Positions 1 to 10,468 of a stretch of 64,000 nt of DNA are shown in pieces. The notes below the pieces were generated by a model that had not been told where the DNA came from, made no database searches, and saw only the letters and a list, made by a program, of their open reading frames with translations. Position 1 is the first letter of the stretch. The number at the start of each line of letters is the position of its first letter. The DNA is from Phascolarctos cinereus (taxonomy: Eukaryota; Chordata; Mammalia; Diprotodontia; Phascolarctidae), in assembly GCF_002099425.1 (NCBI RefSeq), contig NW_018344272.1, forward strand, positions 1,838,001 to 1,902,000, given 5' to 3'. Both the position numbers and the translations under genes were made by a program.

Positions 1-798
1 GAATAGTAAATTGTTGAGGAAGGAACAGGATTATATGATTATCTTCCAATTTTATTTATCGTGGAAATTCAGGTATTGAGTGTGTTTTGGGTAATAAGTT
101 CTCAAAATTAGATTTTTATATATACATTGTATTGATAATGATAAAGAAAGTGAAATTATTTTCTCATTATTGAAGTATCTGTCTGATAATTTTAAAGGCA
201 AAAGAGTTCATTTTATAGTTGGACCCTCATAAATTTTAAAAGATTTTTATATCAGGTACAAGACTTAGGTAAAGATAGAAACAACAAATGATATATAAAC
301 TTAAATTCTCTGAAGTTTTAAAATCGGAGCACCAATTTTAAATGGTCATAATTATCTATGAACCTCCAGATTTGGAACCAGAGAAGCAGAGCCCCTTTTA
401 GAGCTGTACTGAGAATAAGCCTATTGTCTAAGAAGAGGTATCTGTGGGCCAGATAACTACATAAGACATCTGGGACTCAAAATATGCTGGTTAAATGGAT
501 ATTGAGAATAGGTCACTAGAATACAAGGAGACTTAATTTTGGTTATGTTTAAGTTTTCTTGGTTACCTTGGTGACATGTAAATCTCCCTTCTCAGAACTA
601 GTCTGTTTTTAGTCGTCTAAGTAGTTTGATCTGTACCTGACTTAATGTAATTATGCAATTGTGAGACTTGTGAGAAAGAAAGAAATTATTGCCTTGTTTG
701 AACATAGCCTTGTGTGGCTGGGAAACTGGACTTCAAGGTTCACCTAGTATGGACCCAGAAACAGCTGACATCCAGATGAGGCAGCTGTCCCAGTGTTG
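1..798. other. Unassigned AT-rich sequence
   Basis: I recognise no gene, RNA or repeat family here. The stretch is AT-rich with frequent stops in all frames. Diverged repeats older than I can recognise by eye may be present. Confidence 0.4.
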
Positions 799-1440
799 TG
801 GTTTGAGAGGTTGAGACCCCTCAAAGATTGGAGTATAGGATGGGTCATCTGGAATGAATTCACAGACTCAAGAATTCTTTAAGTCAAGGTGGCAAAGATT
901 AATTGTTATGCTTTTCAGCAGGCAAGGATTCTTAAAGAACTTGCAAGAGACTGAGGATGGAGCTGGGGTTTATATGGAAAAGGGTATGGGAAAGGAATGC
1001 CAGGGACACTGATGAGTTAATCTAAAGGTCCAGGTATCTTTGGGAGCTCTGCATGAGAAAGTACAGGGAATATACCGGACAGGGAGGGAGATGACAGAGG
1101 TATGCATCTTTGGAGCGTGGCAGGAAGAAGAGCCCTTGGGCTGGCCAAGGACAAAACTCTTTGGGCTGGGCAAGGCACCCCTCTCCCTCAGAGAATGCTC
1201 TGCAACAAGGGAAAGCTTTCTTACAATACAGGAACTTACTGAGGAATTGGGAGGCTTCCAGAGACATGATCTGAGGGCTGGGGCCTAAGCAGCTCAGCAC
1301 TCTCTCACCCAGCTTTGTGTAACTGGACTAGGAAGAGAGATAATGGTTGTGCTGAGGCCCATGCATGAGTAACTGCTAGGCACAATGTCCTTGGGCTGGG
1401 GAGTGGTTGTCAGAGACAGTGTTTCTGAGACTAGGGAGCA
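799..1440 (-). mobile_element. Probable solo LTR of an endogenous retrovirus (minus strand)
   Basis: Read on the minus strand the segment begins TG and ends CA. It carries a TATA-like CATATAAA (about 974-981) in the expected place for a promoter. The sequence next to the 3' edge (GAGGTTGAGACC on the plus strand) resembles the edge of the LTR at 2953-3452. The same four bases, GTTG, lie immediately outside both proposed ends (795-798 and 1441-1444), as expected for a retroviral target duplication. A four-base match is weak evidence, so the 1440 edge is tentative. No internal retroviral genes adjoin it. It is a fossil with no coding capacity. Confidence 0.4.
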
Positions 1441-1873
1441 GTTGGGGTCCAAGCACAAGCACCCCAGCACCCCATCAACAACATTCTGGATGAAGGCTGA
1501 GTATACCATCCTCTTCCGTTGACCAACCACCAAGGCCCTTATTTAAGCATGTGTTAGCATTTCCTTTTCCTTCATTCTCTTTTCTGCTCATAAGCAAACA
1601 ATGGCTAGCTTTACCCTATTGGAAGTTTTGCAGTGATACCTAGGACATACTTCCCTGATGTGTATTTAATGTATTGCTCCCGATTTGGGTCCATAGGACC
1701 AAACAGATATATTTTATACATATATATATATATATATATATACATATATATGTATATATATATATTATATATATATACATATATATGTATATATATATAC
1801 ACGTATATATATATACGTATATATATATATATATATACGTATATATATGTATATATATATACGTATATATATG

Positions 1874-1918
<45 letters not shown>

Positions 1919-2017
1919 AATAGCTCCTCAAAGAACTAACCCCTTGGGTAACATCTTATCCTGGCACAACTAACCTCTCGGATCTTCCAGACCTCCTCTC
2001 TTACCAAAAGGGGGAAA
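1441..2017 (+). mobile_element. Remnant of an ERV internal 3' end with polypurine tract
   Basis: The last 11 bases (2007-2017, AAAAGGGGGAAA-like) form a purine-only tract directly in front of an LTR starting TG at 2018. This is the standard arrangement at the 3' end of a retroviral genome. The preceding 90 bases are C-rich and could be the end of the internal region. Most of the segment is expanded AT microsatellite, and the part before 1700 is not diagnostic. It is a broken fossil; no gene can be read. Confidence 0.4.
1717..1918. repeat. (TA)n microsatellite with CGTA interruptions
   Basis: About 200 bases of alternating purine-pyrimidine TA, with ACGT and ATGT steps spaced through it. It is strongly self-complementary. 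Open frames across it encode only Tyr/Ile/Val strings and are not genes. Confidence 0.95.
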
Positions 2018-2507
2018 TGTTAAGATACTAGGAGATACCCCGTTTTCAGAAATGTTAAGATACTAGGAGATACCCCGTTTTCCAGAACTATGGCCCAGCA
2101 AGCAAGCTGTGCCCAGAGTTTGGCATATAAAAAGTCTTCACCCTATGGATAGTTTCAGGCTCCAGCAAAATCACATAATCTTTATATTGCTTTGACCAAC
2201 ACTAGGTATTCTCTGAGCTCAAACACCTGCTATATCCATGTCCTGGCCAAGAAGCCATGCTAAGAATCAAACTTGTCACATAGTTGCTGTTACCCCTCAT
2301 TGTTAGGGCTATAGCTCACTGTGTAGCCATAGGTATTTTTAATATTGAGATCTGCCTACACTAAGGTGCCCTACCTGCCACTAGGGGCAGGGCTCTAGCA
2401 CATGTGCCCTTGCATTCAAGCCATTTCCCTCACTTTGAAATTAAACTTTTATTTGATTCCTGACTCTCCTGTCTCTAGCCTGTTCTGTTTGGCTCTGGCT
2501 ACTCACA
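2018..2507 (+). mobile_element. ERV 3' LTR (plus strand)
   Basis: It begins TGTTAAGATAC just after a polypurine tract and probably ends at CA near 2507. A 35-base unit is repeated in tandem at the start of U3 (2015-2049 and 2050-2085). TATAAAA lies at 2126-2132 and an ATTAAA polyadenylation signal at 2440-2445, giving a plausible U3-R-U5 order. No matching 5' LTR was recognised in the window, so this is the 3' remnant of an old, broken provirus. The family looks gammaretrovirus-like only by its polypurine tract. The right-hand edge is uncertain. Confidence 0.5.
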
Positions 2508-2765
2508 GGTTAGAGGCCACTTCAGGCCAGTTGACAGTACTTTTCATTCTCCTACTACCAATTCTCCCTAGCCCTTCCTTTAATTTATTCTCTCAAAATC
2601 CCTCACTCTTGATGAGACAAAAGAAGTTATTATACCTTCTCTGCACAGAAGGGATGAGTATAAAGTGTTATGGCTGGCTACAACAAAAATAACTTTCATA
2701 ATTATAAGTTGGGTGAGGCATATTTACATAGTAGTTATATGAAGATTATTTGAAGAAATAGATAT

Positions 2766-2940
2766 ACTAATCCTGGAAAAAAAGGAGAGTTAACAGGGAC
2801 ATGATATCTACAAGTATTTGAAGGTCTGTCATATGGAGAAGGGAATAGATATCTGTTTGATCCTGTGGGCACAAACCAGGAGGAATACATTGAAATTACA
2901 AAGATAAAATTTTAATCAGGGAGAAAAAAAAGATAGCTGA
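2766..2940 (+). mobile_element. CR1/L3 LINE fragment
   Basis: The text around 2790-2850 (acatgata..tacaagtatttgaaggtctgtcatatgga) matches the conserved 3' part of mammalian CR1/L3 LINEs, which encodes the end of the ORF2 protein. The copy is short and strongly decayed. A better-preserved copy lies at 28230-28460. Confidence 0.5.
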
Positions 2941-2952
2941 AGTAGTTGTGGG

Positions 2953-3452
2953 TGAGTGGGATTGAGACCACCTACCCAAATAAAAATTCAGATGTTTCTG
3001 TAGGTAGAAACAGAAGTTTTATTTAGCAAGACTCACATGAGAATTGGGCATCACCTACCCAGGGAGGACTGGTGTAGGGAGGCAGGATACAAGCAGCAAG
3101 CAAGCAGTTATATACCCCTAGACAAACAATTCTAAGAAAGCCCCACCCTCCCACCTTTTAACTTGAATATCTTTATCCCCATTGGTTAAGGTAAGAGACC
3201 TCACATTCTACCCAGAAACTAAGAGATACATTTTACCAAAAACAAGTTTGGAAGCTAGAAGATTGCCTTGTTTGGCAAAGATAAGGCTGGGGTGATGGTT
3301 ACAAAACAAGAGAGGGGGTGGGCAACAGGTGTATGATGCAATCACATGATTTACAGGAAAACGAAACTTAGGCTGGGCTAATGCTAAAGCCTTAACTAAA
3401 TTTTGGAGCATAGCTTCCATTTCATATGAGAAACTTTCAGTTGTCCCACACA
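2953..3452 (-). mobile_element. Solo LTR of an endogenous retrovirus (minus strand), 500 bp
   Basis: On the minus strand it begins TGTGTGGGAC and ends CCCACTCA. In order it contains a CCAAT box (AACCAATGGGG), a TATA box (GGTATATAACTG, near 3106-3117), a CTGCTTGC-rich transcription start region, and an AATAAA signal near 3020. This is complete LTR architecture. TGGG flanks both ends directly (2949-2952 and 3453-3456), which fits a 4-bp retroviral target duplication. With no internal region on either side, it is best read as a solo LTR left by LTR-LTR recombination. Confidence 0.65.
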
Positions 3453-3456
3453 TGGG

Positions 3457-4159
3457 TTTCACCTTCTTAAAGGTTTTTAAGCAGACATTGAACAATAAAT
3501 TTTTGGTTGTGTTATAATAGGGTATTCCTTATTTTGTATGATTTGGGCCACATGGCAATTTAGATACCTTCCAACTGAAATATTTCTCATTCTGTAATTT
3601 TTTTATATATGGTTAAAGTTTGTTTTTCTCTCTCTGGAAACAAAATTTTAGAACAAGCAGGAGAAAGGCCTTCAAGTATGAATAAATATTAATTATAACA
3701 GTGTGATTTTTCAGCCATGAGAAACTGGAGAAATAATGGAATACTATATTTAGAAAATCAAAGCAGCTCAATTTGCAACCCAAAATAGTATATCATTTTC
3801 AAAATCCTTTTCTATTTGACTTCTTTAGGGCTATACTATACTGCTTCTTTTATTTCTATTACTACTCTTTAACTTTCTCCTTATTAGCTCATTTCATTCT
3901 ACACACTCCCAATTAATTTGTTTTCTTTTTCCATATTCATTTCCTTGGAAATCAGTTATATTTAATAATTCTGTATTGAAAATTCTCAATTATTTTCTTT
4001 GTAAAATTGGACCTATTAAAATTTCTTTCTCACCCACTATCCCCATTATTCCTCCATGAGCATTGTTTTAGTGTTCAATGAATACTTACTTAGATCACAA
4101 AGATAAATCCCTCAATTCCTGTGCCTAAAAATGTATGTATTTTTTCTTCCTTTTAAGTG
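3457..4159. other. Unassigned AT/pyrimidine-rich sequence
   Basis: I see no convincing gene or repeat family. The region has long T-rich tracts on the plus strand and could include very old LINE sequence. Confidence 0.4.
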
Positions 4160-4690
4160 CATTATCTCTTTGTCAGGAAGAATGGCATTTTTAAACTTGA
4201 TTATTTTGGACTTATGATTTATCTTTTCATTGATCATTTTAAAACTTTTCAAAGTTGTTTTTCTCTATGATGTTATTATTGTATAAATAGCATCCTTATT
4301 TCTTTTCACTTTGATTTGCATCAATTTTTAGAAATGTTCACAATTTCCTCTGAAAATGTCTTTTTCATAATTTCTTGTAGCATAATAATATTCTATTACG
4401 TGGACATACCACAGTTTCTGATAAGAAGAGACTGCGTTAATTTCAAGTTTCTGGCTACCAAGAAGATAGAGGTTATAAATATTTTTGCACATGTAGATTT
4501 TTTTTCTTTCTTTGTTTTTTCAAGGCATAAGCCTTGTAGTGGTTTAGGTAGGTGAAAAATATCTTTCTGGGGATATATCCAAATTAGTTTCCAGAATGGC
4601 TGGAGCAATTCACAGCTCTACCAACAGTGCAATAATGTATTTGTTTTCCCTCAGATCCTTTAATATTTGTCATTTTCCTTAAATCTTTTC
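4160..4690 (-). mobile_element. Old L1 3' fragment
   Basis: The minus strand of 4396-4608 reads LQPFWKLIWIYPQ, then TCAKIFITSIFLVARN. This lines up with the L1 ORF2 C-terminus, where human L1 reads VQPLWKTVWRF and TCTRMFIAALFTIAK. The lower coordinates correspond to the start of the 3' UTR. It is more diverged than the other L1 copies here and lacks the 5' region, as expected of a 5'-truncated insertion. Confidence 0.7.
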
Positions 4691-4754
4691 TTCAGACCTA
4701 ACCTCTCCTTTGCATTTCAGTCCAACATTTTCAAGAAATGGCAGAAATACAGCA

Positions 4755-4955
4755 GGAAAAAGTGTTTAGAACAAAAATCAAAAGACTTGGGTTTAATACT
4801 GAAACTGACACTTTGTCATTTACGCTGGTTGTGACTTTAGTCAAATCATGCAACATCTCTGGATCTCATTTTCATTATTAGTAAAATTGAAGGTTAGATT
4901 TAATGCCTTTTAGTGTCTTTTTCACTTCTAAATCCTGTGATTCTAGAATATTCCC
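4755..4955 (+). mobile_element. MIR-type SINE
   Basis: The stretch reads gacttgggttt..tgactttagtcaaatcatgcaac..catctctggatctcattttc. This is the CORE-SINE order (B-box side, then 'gtgaccttgggcaagtcact', then 'tctgtaaaatg'). It is heavily decayed. Confidence 0.6.
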
Positions 4956-5300
4956 ATTTGTATATTCTATCATCAGCTCAGTCAACAATCATTCTTAAAC
5001 ACCTCAGCTCTTGCTGTCATACTTAAGAGATTTCAGTATGCATATTGATGTTAACTGAAATACTTTTACCTCCTAGCTACTTAATCTACTCAGCTCCAAT
5101 GACAAAATCCTCTTCTTTATCTCAAGTACACCATGGATGCCCATACTCTTGATCTTACATCACCTACAAGTCTTTTACTTTTATAATAAACAATTCTGAA
5201 ATTCCTTTATCTGATCAACACCTTTTGTCAACTCATCTCACCCTATTCCTTACTCATCCTAAAGCTAATCTTTGTGCTTGCCATGATCTCTAATACATCC
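4956..5300. other. Unassigned, pyrimidine-rich
   Basis: Many CT-rich short words resemble LINE 3' sequence such as L2, but there is no diagnostic motif. No gene is seen. Confidence 0.35.
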
Positions 5301-6090
5301 CTGTCCTTTTTTAAAACAATTAATTTTTAGTTTTTGACATTCACTTCCATAAGCTTTTGAGTTTTAAATTTTCTCCCCCTCCCTCCTCTCCTTCCTCCTT
5401 AAGACAGCATGCAATCTGATACAGGCTCTACATATGTGTTCCTATTAAACATATTTTCACATTAATTATATTGTTTAGAACCAATAGGAGGAACCACAAA
5501 AAAGAAGCAAAACAAAACAGAAGGGGAAAAAAAGCACATAGTATGCTTCAATCTGCATTCAGTCTCCGTAGTTTTTTTTTTTTCTGGATATAAATAGCAT
5601 TTTCTATCATGAATCTTTTGGAGATGTCTTAGATCCTTACATTGCTGAAAAGAGCTAAGCCTATCAAAGTTAGTCATCGCAGAGTATGGCTGTTACTCTG
5701 TACAGTGTTCTCCTGGTTCTGCTCACTTCACTCAGCATTAGTCTTTCCAGATTTTTCTGAAGTCTGTCTGCTCATCATTTCTTAATGCACAATAGTATTC
5801 CATTATATTCATATACCGCAACTTGTTCAGCCATTCCCCAATTGATAGGCACCCCTTCAATTTCCAATTCTTTACCACAGAAAAAACTGCTATAATTTTT
5901 TTTTGTACATGTGGGTCCTTTTCCCATTTTTATGATCTCTTTGGGATACAGCCTTAGAACAGGTATTGCTGGGTCAAAGTGCATTTTTATAGCCCTTTGG
6001 GCATAGTTCCAAATTGCTCTCCAAAATGGTTGGATCATTTCACAACTCCACCAACAATGCATTAGTGTTACAATTTTTCCACAATCCCTA
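5301..6090 (-). mobile_element. 5'-truncated L1 (ORF2 C-terminus and 3' UTR)
   Basis: The minus strand of 5775-6062 encodes MHCWWSCEMIQPFWRAIWNY and then FDPAIPVL and MGKGPTCTK. This is the cysteine-rich C-terminal domain of L1 ORF2 (human: HCWWECKLVQPLWKTVWRF). It is followed by the marsupial L1 3' UTR (gctgagtgaagtgagcagaaccaggagaac on the minus strand) and an A-rich tail at about 5301-5335. Similar words ATCCCT(A/G)T(G/C)CTTT flank the two ends (about 5299-5312 and 6083-6098) and may be a decayed target-site duplication. Confidence 0.85.
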
Positions 6091-6100
6091 TGCTTTCTTA

Positions 6101-6685
6101 AGCTATCACTTTCTTAAGCTCTGGGATCAGTTTCCTCCATTGATACTTTCTTGACCACTGCAACTCTATAATGTTTCCTACTCTTGAGTCTTTTGTTTTC
6201 TTATCGTATTTCTACCTATCAATCTGTAGTGCTACAGATTGGAAATTCTGGGAAGGAAAGTGTTAAGTCATCTAAGATTAGATTTCTAGTTCCAAACGAT
6301 ATGGCATCTATCAAAAAATGACTTGGGACTGAAGAAAAAGAATAAGAAAAAATGCATTTGGATTTTCTTACCTGCTGATCTAGTTTGGGGCTCCACATTT
6401 CAGTTAGGCTATGGTAAGAAATACAGTAAGTCCAACTGAGAGCAGTTAAAAGGTGATATTGTTGAGAACTAGAACTGGAGGGTGGACTATTTTAAAAAGT
6501 GAGTTATTCAGCTTGGAGAAGAGACAACTTAGAGACAGTTTAATAGATTCCATATCACCCAATCAAGTTTCCTTTTACACCTCACTCAAATGGTCATAGT
6601 TTCTCATAAATGGTAACAGCTGCTTATGTATGAGACAGATTTCAGAGATATTGTTAGATACATAAAACTAATAATCAAATTGTAT
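6101..6685. other. Unassigned sequence
   Basis: I recognise no feature with confidence. A GCTTGGAGAAGAGAC word near 6510 is reminiscent of CR1/L3 LINEs, but too little of it is preserved to call. The 12-base word CTTTCTTAAGCT occurs twice at 6091-6120. Confidence 0.4.
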
Positions 6686-6836
6686 ATATATATATATAAT
6701 ATATACAATGTGTATATACATGTATATACACAAACACACGTGTGTCTATATATTATGTAATGTGTGTATATATGTGTATATCTGTATATGTGTGTGTTTG
6801 TGTGTGTGTTTTGTGTGTGTGTGTGTGTGTGTGTGT
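6686..6836. repeat. (TA)n/(TG)n microsatellite
   Basis: A TATA tract grades into TGTATA and then a pure TG run ending at 6836. The open frame through it (Cys/Val/Ile/Tyr strings) is repeat-derived and not a gene. Confidence 0.95.
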
Positions 6837-7059
6837 AAAGAGAGACAGAGAACTAATATTTGTAAGAATTGGGCCATACAATCAGAAATCCACAGTTTGA
6901 TTTATTGGTGTTAATGATGTGGTATGATTTGTTATTTTAAAAATGCAATTCAGGAACAGTTCAGCCAGTTTTGTTCATTCAAAAAGACACTGCAAAAGGC
7001 CTAGCGCTTTATAATTAATCAGTTTTGATTGAGTCACTTTGAATACTGGTATTTTTCTA

Positions 7060-9125
7060 TTAAAATATTTTAAAGATGTAGACATTATAAAATATTTGGG
7101 AATCTACTTGCCAAAACAAAACCAGGAACTATAGGAACACAATTATAAAACACTTTTCACATAAATAGAGTCAGATATAATTAATTGGAAAAACATCAGT
7201 TGCTCATAGTTAGACCGAGCTAATATAATAAAATTGACAATTCTACCTAAATTAATTTGCTTATTTAGTGGCGTACCAGTCAAACTAACAAAAACATATA
7301 GAGCTAGAGAAAATAATAACAAAATTTATCTGGAAGAACAAAAGGTCCAGAATATCAAGGGAATTAATGAAAAGTAATGCTAGGGAAGGTGACCTAGCCA
7401 TATCAGATCTTAAATTGTATTATAAAGCAGCAATCGTCAAAACTACTTAGTACTGGCTAAGAAATAGAGTGGTGGATCAGTGGAATAGATTAGGTACACT
7501 ACACACAGCAGTCAATGACTAAACTAATCTACTGTTTGATAGACCCTAAGACTCCAGCTTCTGGGATAAGAACTCATTATTTGACAGAAACTGCTAGGAA
7601 AACTGGAAAAGAGTATAGCAGAAATTAGGTATAGACCAAAATGTTACACCATATACCAAAATAAAATCAAAATAAGTACATGATTTAGATATAAAAGCTG
7701 ATACTATAAGCAAACTAGGAGAACAAGGAAGAGTTTACCTGTCAGGTTTTTGGAAATTGGAAGAACAGGAGATAGAGAACATCATGAAATGCAAAGTGGA
7801 TGATTTTGATTACATTAAATTGAAAAGTTTCTGCCCAAAAAATGCAACCAAGATTAGAAGGGAAACAGAAAACTGGTAAAGAATTTTTATAACCAGTGTA
7901 TCTGATAAAGGCCACATCTCTAAAATATATAGAGAACGGAGTCAAATTTATAAGAATGCAAGTCATTTTCCCAATGGATAAATGATCCAAAGATATGAAC
8001 AGGCAGTTTTCAGATAAAGAAATTAAAGCTATCTATATTCATATAAAAATGCACTGAATCACTATTCATTAGAGAAATGCAAATCAAAACAACTCTGAGG
8101 TACCACCTCACACCTATCAGATTGGCTAACATGACAGAACAGGAAAATGATAAATGCTGGCAAAGATGTGGGACAATTGGAACATTAATGCATTATTGGT
8201 ACAGTTGTGAACTGATCTAACCATTCTGGAGAGCAATTTGGAGCTATGCTCAAAGGACTATAAAACTCTGTGTACCCTTTGACCCAGCAATATCACTTCT
8301 AGGTCTATATCCCAGAGGTCATACAAATGCGAAAAAGACCAACATGTACAAAAATATTTATAGCAGCTCTTTTTGTGGTGGCAAAGAAATGGAAATTGAG
8401 GGGATGCCCCTCCATTGGGGAATGGCTAAACAAGTTGTGGTGTATGAATGTAATGGAATACCTGTTGTGTCATAAGAAATGATGAGCAGGTCGACCTCAG
8501 AAAAATCTGGAAAGACTTGAATGAACTGATGCTGAGTGAAGTGAGCAGAACCAGGAGAACAATGTACAATGACTAACTTTCTTAGACTTACCTCTTAGGG
8601 ATGCATGGATCCAAGACAACTTCAAAGATCTCATGATGGAAAATGCTGTCTACGTCCATAAAGAAGTATTACGTAGTCTCAATGCAGATCGAAGCATATT
8701 ATTTCCTCTCTCTTTTTTTTCTTTGTTTCTTTTTTCTCATGGTTTCTCCCACTGGTTTTAATTCTTCTTTATAATATGAATAATGTGGGGCAGCTAGGTG
8801 GCACAGTGGATAGAGCACCAGCCCTGAAGTCAGGAGGACCTGAGTTTAAATCGGACCTTAGACCAAACACTTGACACTTACTAAATATGTGACCCTGGGC
8901 ATGTCACTTAACCCCAATTGCCTAAAAATAAAACAAAATGAAAAAACTACAAACAAACAAGATGACTAGTATGAAAATAAGTTTAATATGAATGTATATT
9001 TAGAGTTTATATCAAATTGCATGCCATCTTTGGATGGGTGGAGGAATGGTGAGAAAATTCAGAACTCAAAATCTTATGGAAGTAAATGTTGAAAACTAAA
9101 ACTAAATTAAAAAATTAAAAATACT
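7060..9125 (+). mobile_element. 5'-truncated L1 (ORF2 distal part and 3' UTR), interrupted by a SINE
   Basis: It starts inside ORF2 (acattataaaatatttggg, the 'YLGV' region after the reverse transcriptase) and runs through the C-terminal zinc-knuckle region (8180-8480) into the marsupial L1 3' UTR. It ends in an A-rich tail near 9125. The protein frame is broken many times. A plus-strand SINE sits at 8787-8960 within the 3' UTR; L1 sequence resumes with aaaataagtttaatatgaatg on its right. With no 5' end it could not have been mobile after insertion. Confidence 0.85.
8787..8960 (+). mobile_element. Marsupial tRNA-derived SINE (WSINE1/SINE1 type)
   Basis: It begins GGGGCAGCTAGGTGGCACAG, has the B-box-like GAGTTTAAATC and the conserved GACCCTGGGCATGTCACTTA block, and ends in an A-rich tail. 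It lies inside the 3' UTR of a plus-strand L1 and so is younger than that L1. Confidence 0.85.
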
Positions 9126-9490
9126 AACCGCCCCAAATATATATATTTTCGAGAAATGTGAAGTGTATTTAGTCAGTGTAGACACTGATTCTAATTTCAT
9201 ATTTCTTCACTTATGGTGGTCCTCAGTTCCATATTAGCATTATCATAAAACAGAACCACATGGACCCAGACTTTGCCTGGAATTTGGTCAAATAACCATA
9301 AATGTGAGTTATTAATCCCTGTTATTATTAACTCATTTGTGCTAGCTGATCAGTTAAAATATTTTTTTTAAAAAATATGGATATCTTGAAGTCAGATAAA
9401 TTATATTTGACTGTCAAATATTTGGTATCTAAAGAGAAATAACCTTTTATCCTGTATCTCTAACATGGTTTTTAGCACCATGAATTAGTC
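9126..9490. other. Unassigned AT-rich sequence
   Basis: Nothing recognisable as a gene or known repeat. Confidence 0.4.
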
Positions 9491-9720
9491 TGATTCACTT
9501 CATTTTCAAGACTGTCATCTTAGATCAGATCCTCATTATTTCTCACCTGGACTTTTGCAATAGCTCCTAATTGGGCTCCCCTACTCAAGTGTCTTTCCTC
9601 TCCAATTCATCTTGTACACAGTCACCAAAGTGATTTTCCAAAAATGCAAATCTGACCATGTCACCCTACCCTGAACTCCAGTGCTTTTTTTAATGGATTA
9701 AATATAGATGCTTCACTTCC
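9491..9720 (+). mobile_element. L2 LINE 3' fragment
   Basis: The reading cacctggacttttgcaatag, then ctaattgggctccc, then aaatgcaaatctgaccatgtcac, follows the L2 3' end as I know it from mammalian consensus sequences. The copy is old and incomplete. Confidence 0.75.
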
Positions 9721-9864
9721 CCTTTTCCTACTCCTGTGTATATAGCATATATCATAGTAGAGTGATCCCAAAGTCCCCATCTTCTTCTCCCTGATGGTGA
9801 CACAGTACCCTTTGGAACTTCAATTAGATTGCTTAAAAAACATGGTTTCACTTGACATCTTTTT

Positions 9865-10075
9865 TCCTCAATGTAGTGTGAAGAGCATTGAATTAGAAGT
9901 CAGGGGATCTGTACTTAATTCTCAGCTATGTTATTTATTACCAGTGTTGTCTTACACAAGTCACTTAAATTCATTCTGCCTCATTTTCTTCATCAGTAAA
10001 ATAAGGAAATTGGATTAGCCATCCTTTGAGGTTCATTCTTTCTATAAATTTTTATCATATGATTCTTCTATCTCC
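9865..10075 (+). mobile_element. MIR-type SINE
   Basis: It shows the MIR order: aagagcattgaattagaagtcagg, then gtcttacacaagtcacttaa, then ctcattttcttcatcagtaaaat. Diverged but continuous. Confidence 0.75.
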
Positions 10076-10457
10076 TCAAATTAACTGATACATGTCTTTC
10101 TCCTGAGCACTTAACTTCCACATTTCTGGCTTCCCATTCCAATGCTGATGATCCCCTTTGCTATTCCCCTATCTCATGGGGTCTCATAGCTCTCTTTTTT
10201 GCTACAATGACTCAACACTCTCCTTTCAATTTCATGACATTCAGAATTACTACCATCCTTGTCACGTGCTCTCCTTCTGGACTATCAGTCATCTTGGAAC
10301 CTGACTAATTCTTTCTCTCTACCCTTTCCACTACTATCATCCTTGAAAAATTTCAGTATCCTCTATGATGGACTTTTCAGTAGCTTAAATTATGTTTCTT
10401 TAAACTTTAATGTGCCTTGGTGGTCACACTGTAGACTTCATCATTCTTCAAAATAGC
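10076..10457. other. Unassigned pyrimidine-rich sequence
   Basis: CT-rich text resembling the interior of an ancient LINE, interrupted at its right end by the L1 insertion at 10469. Similar text resumes at about 12180-12440, so both may be parts of one older element. No gene is seen. Confidence 0.35.
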
Positions 10458-10468
10458 TTCACTTTTAG
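10458..10468. repeat. Target-site duplication, left copy (11 bp)
   Basis: GCTTCACTTTT here is identical to 11784-11794 and brackets the L1 at 10469-11783. Confidence 0.85.

Noticed and set aside
1611-1973. Overlapping open frames of about 100 codons on both strands
   Set aside because: They are Tyr/Ile/Val strings produced by the TA microsatellite.
6470-6550. Possible CR1/L3 fragment
   Set aside because: Only one short word (GCTTGGAGAAGAGAC) supports it.
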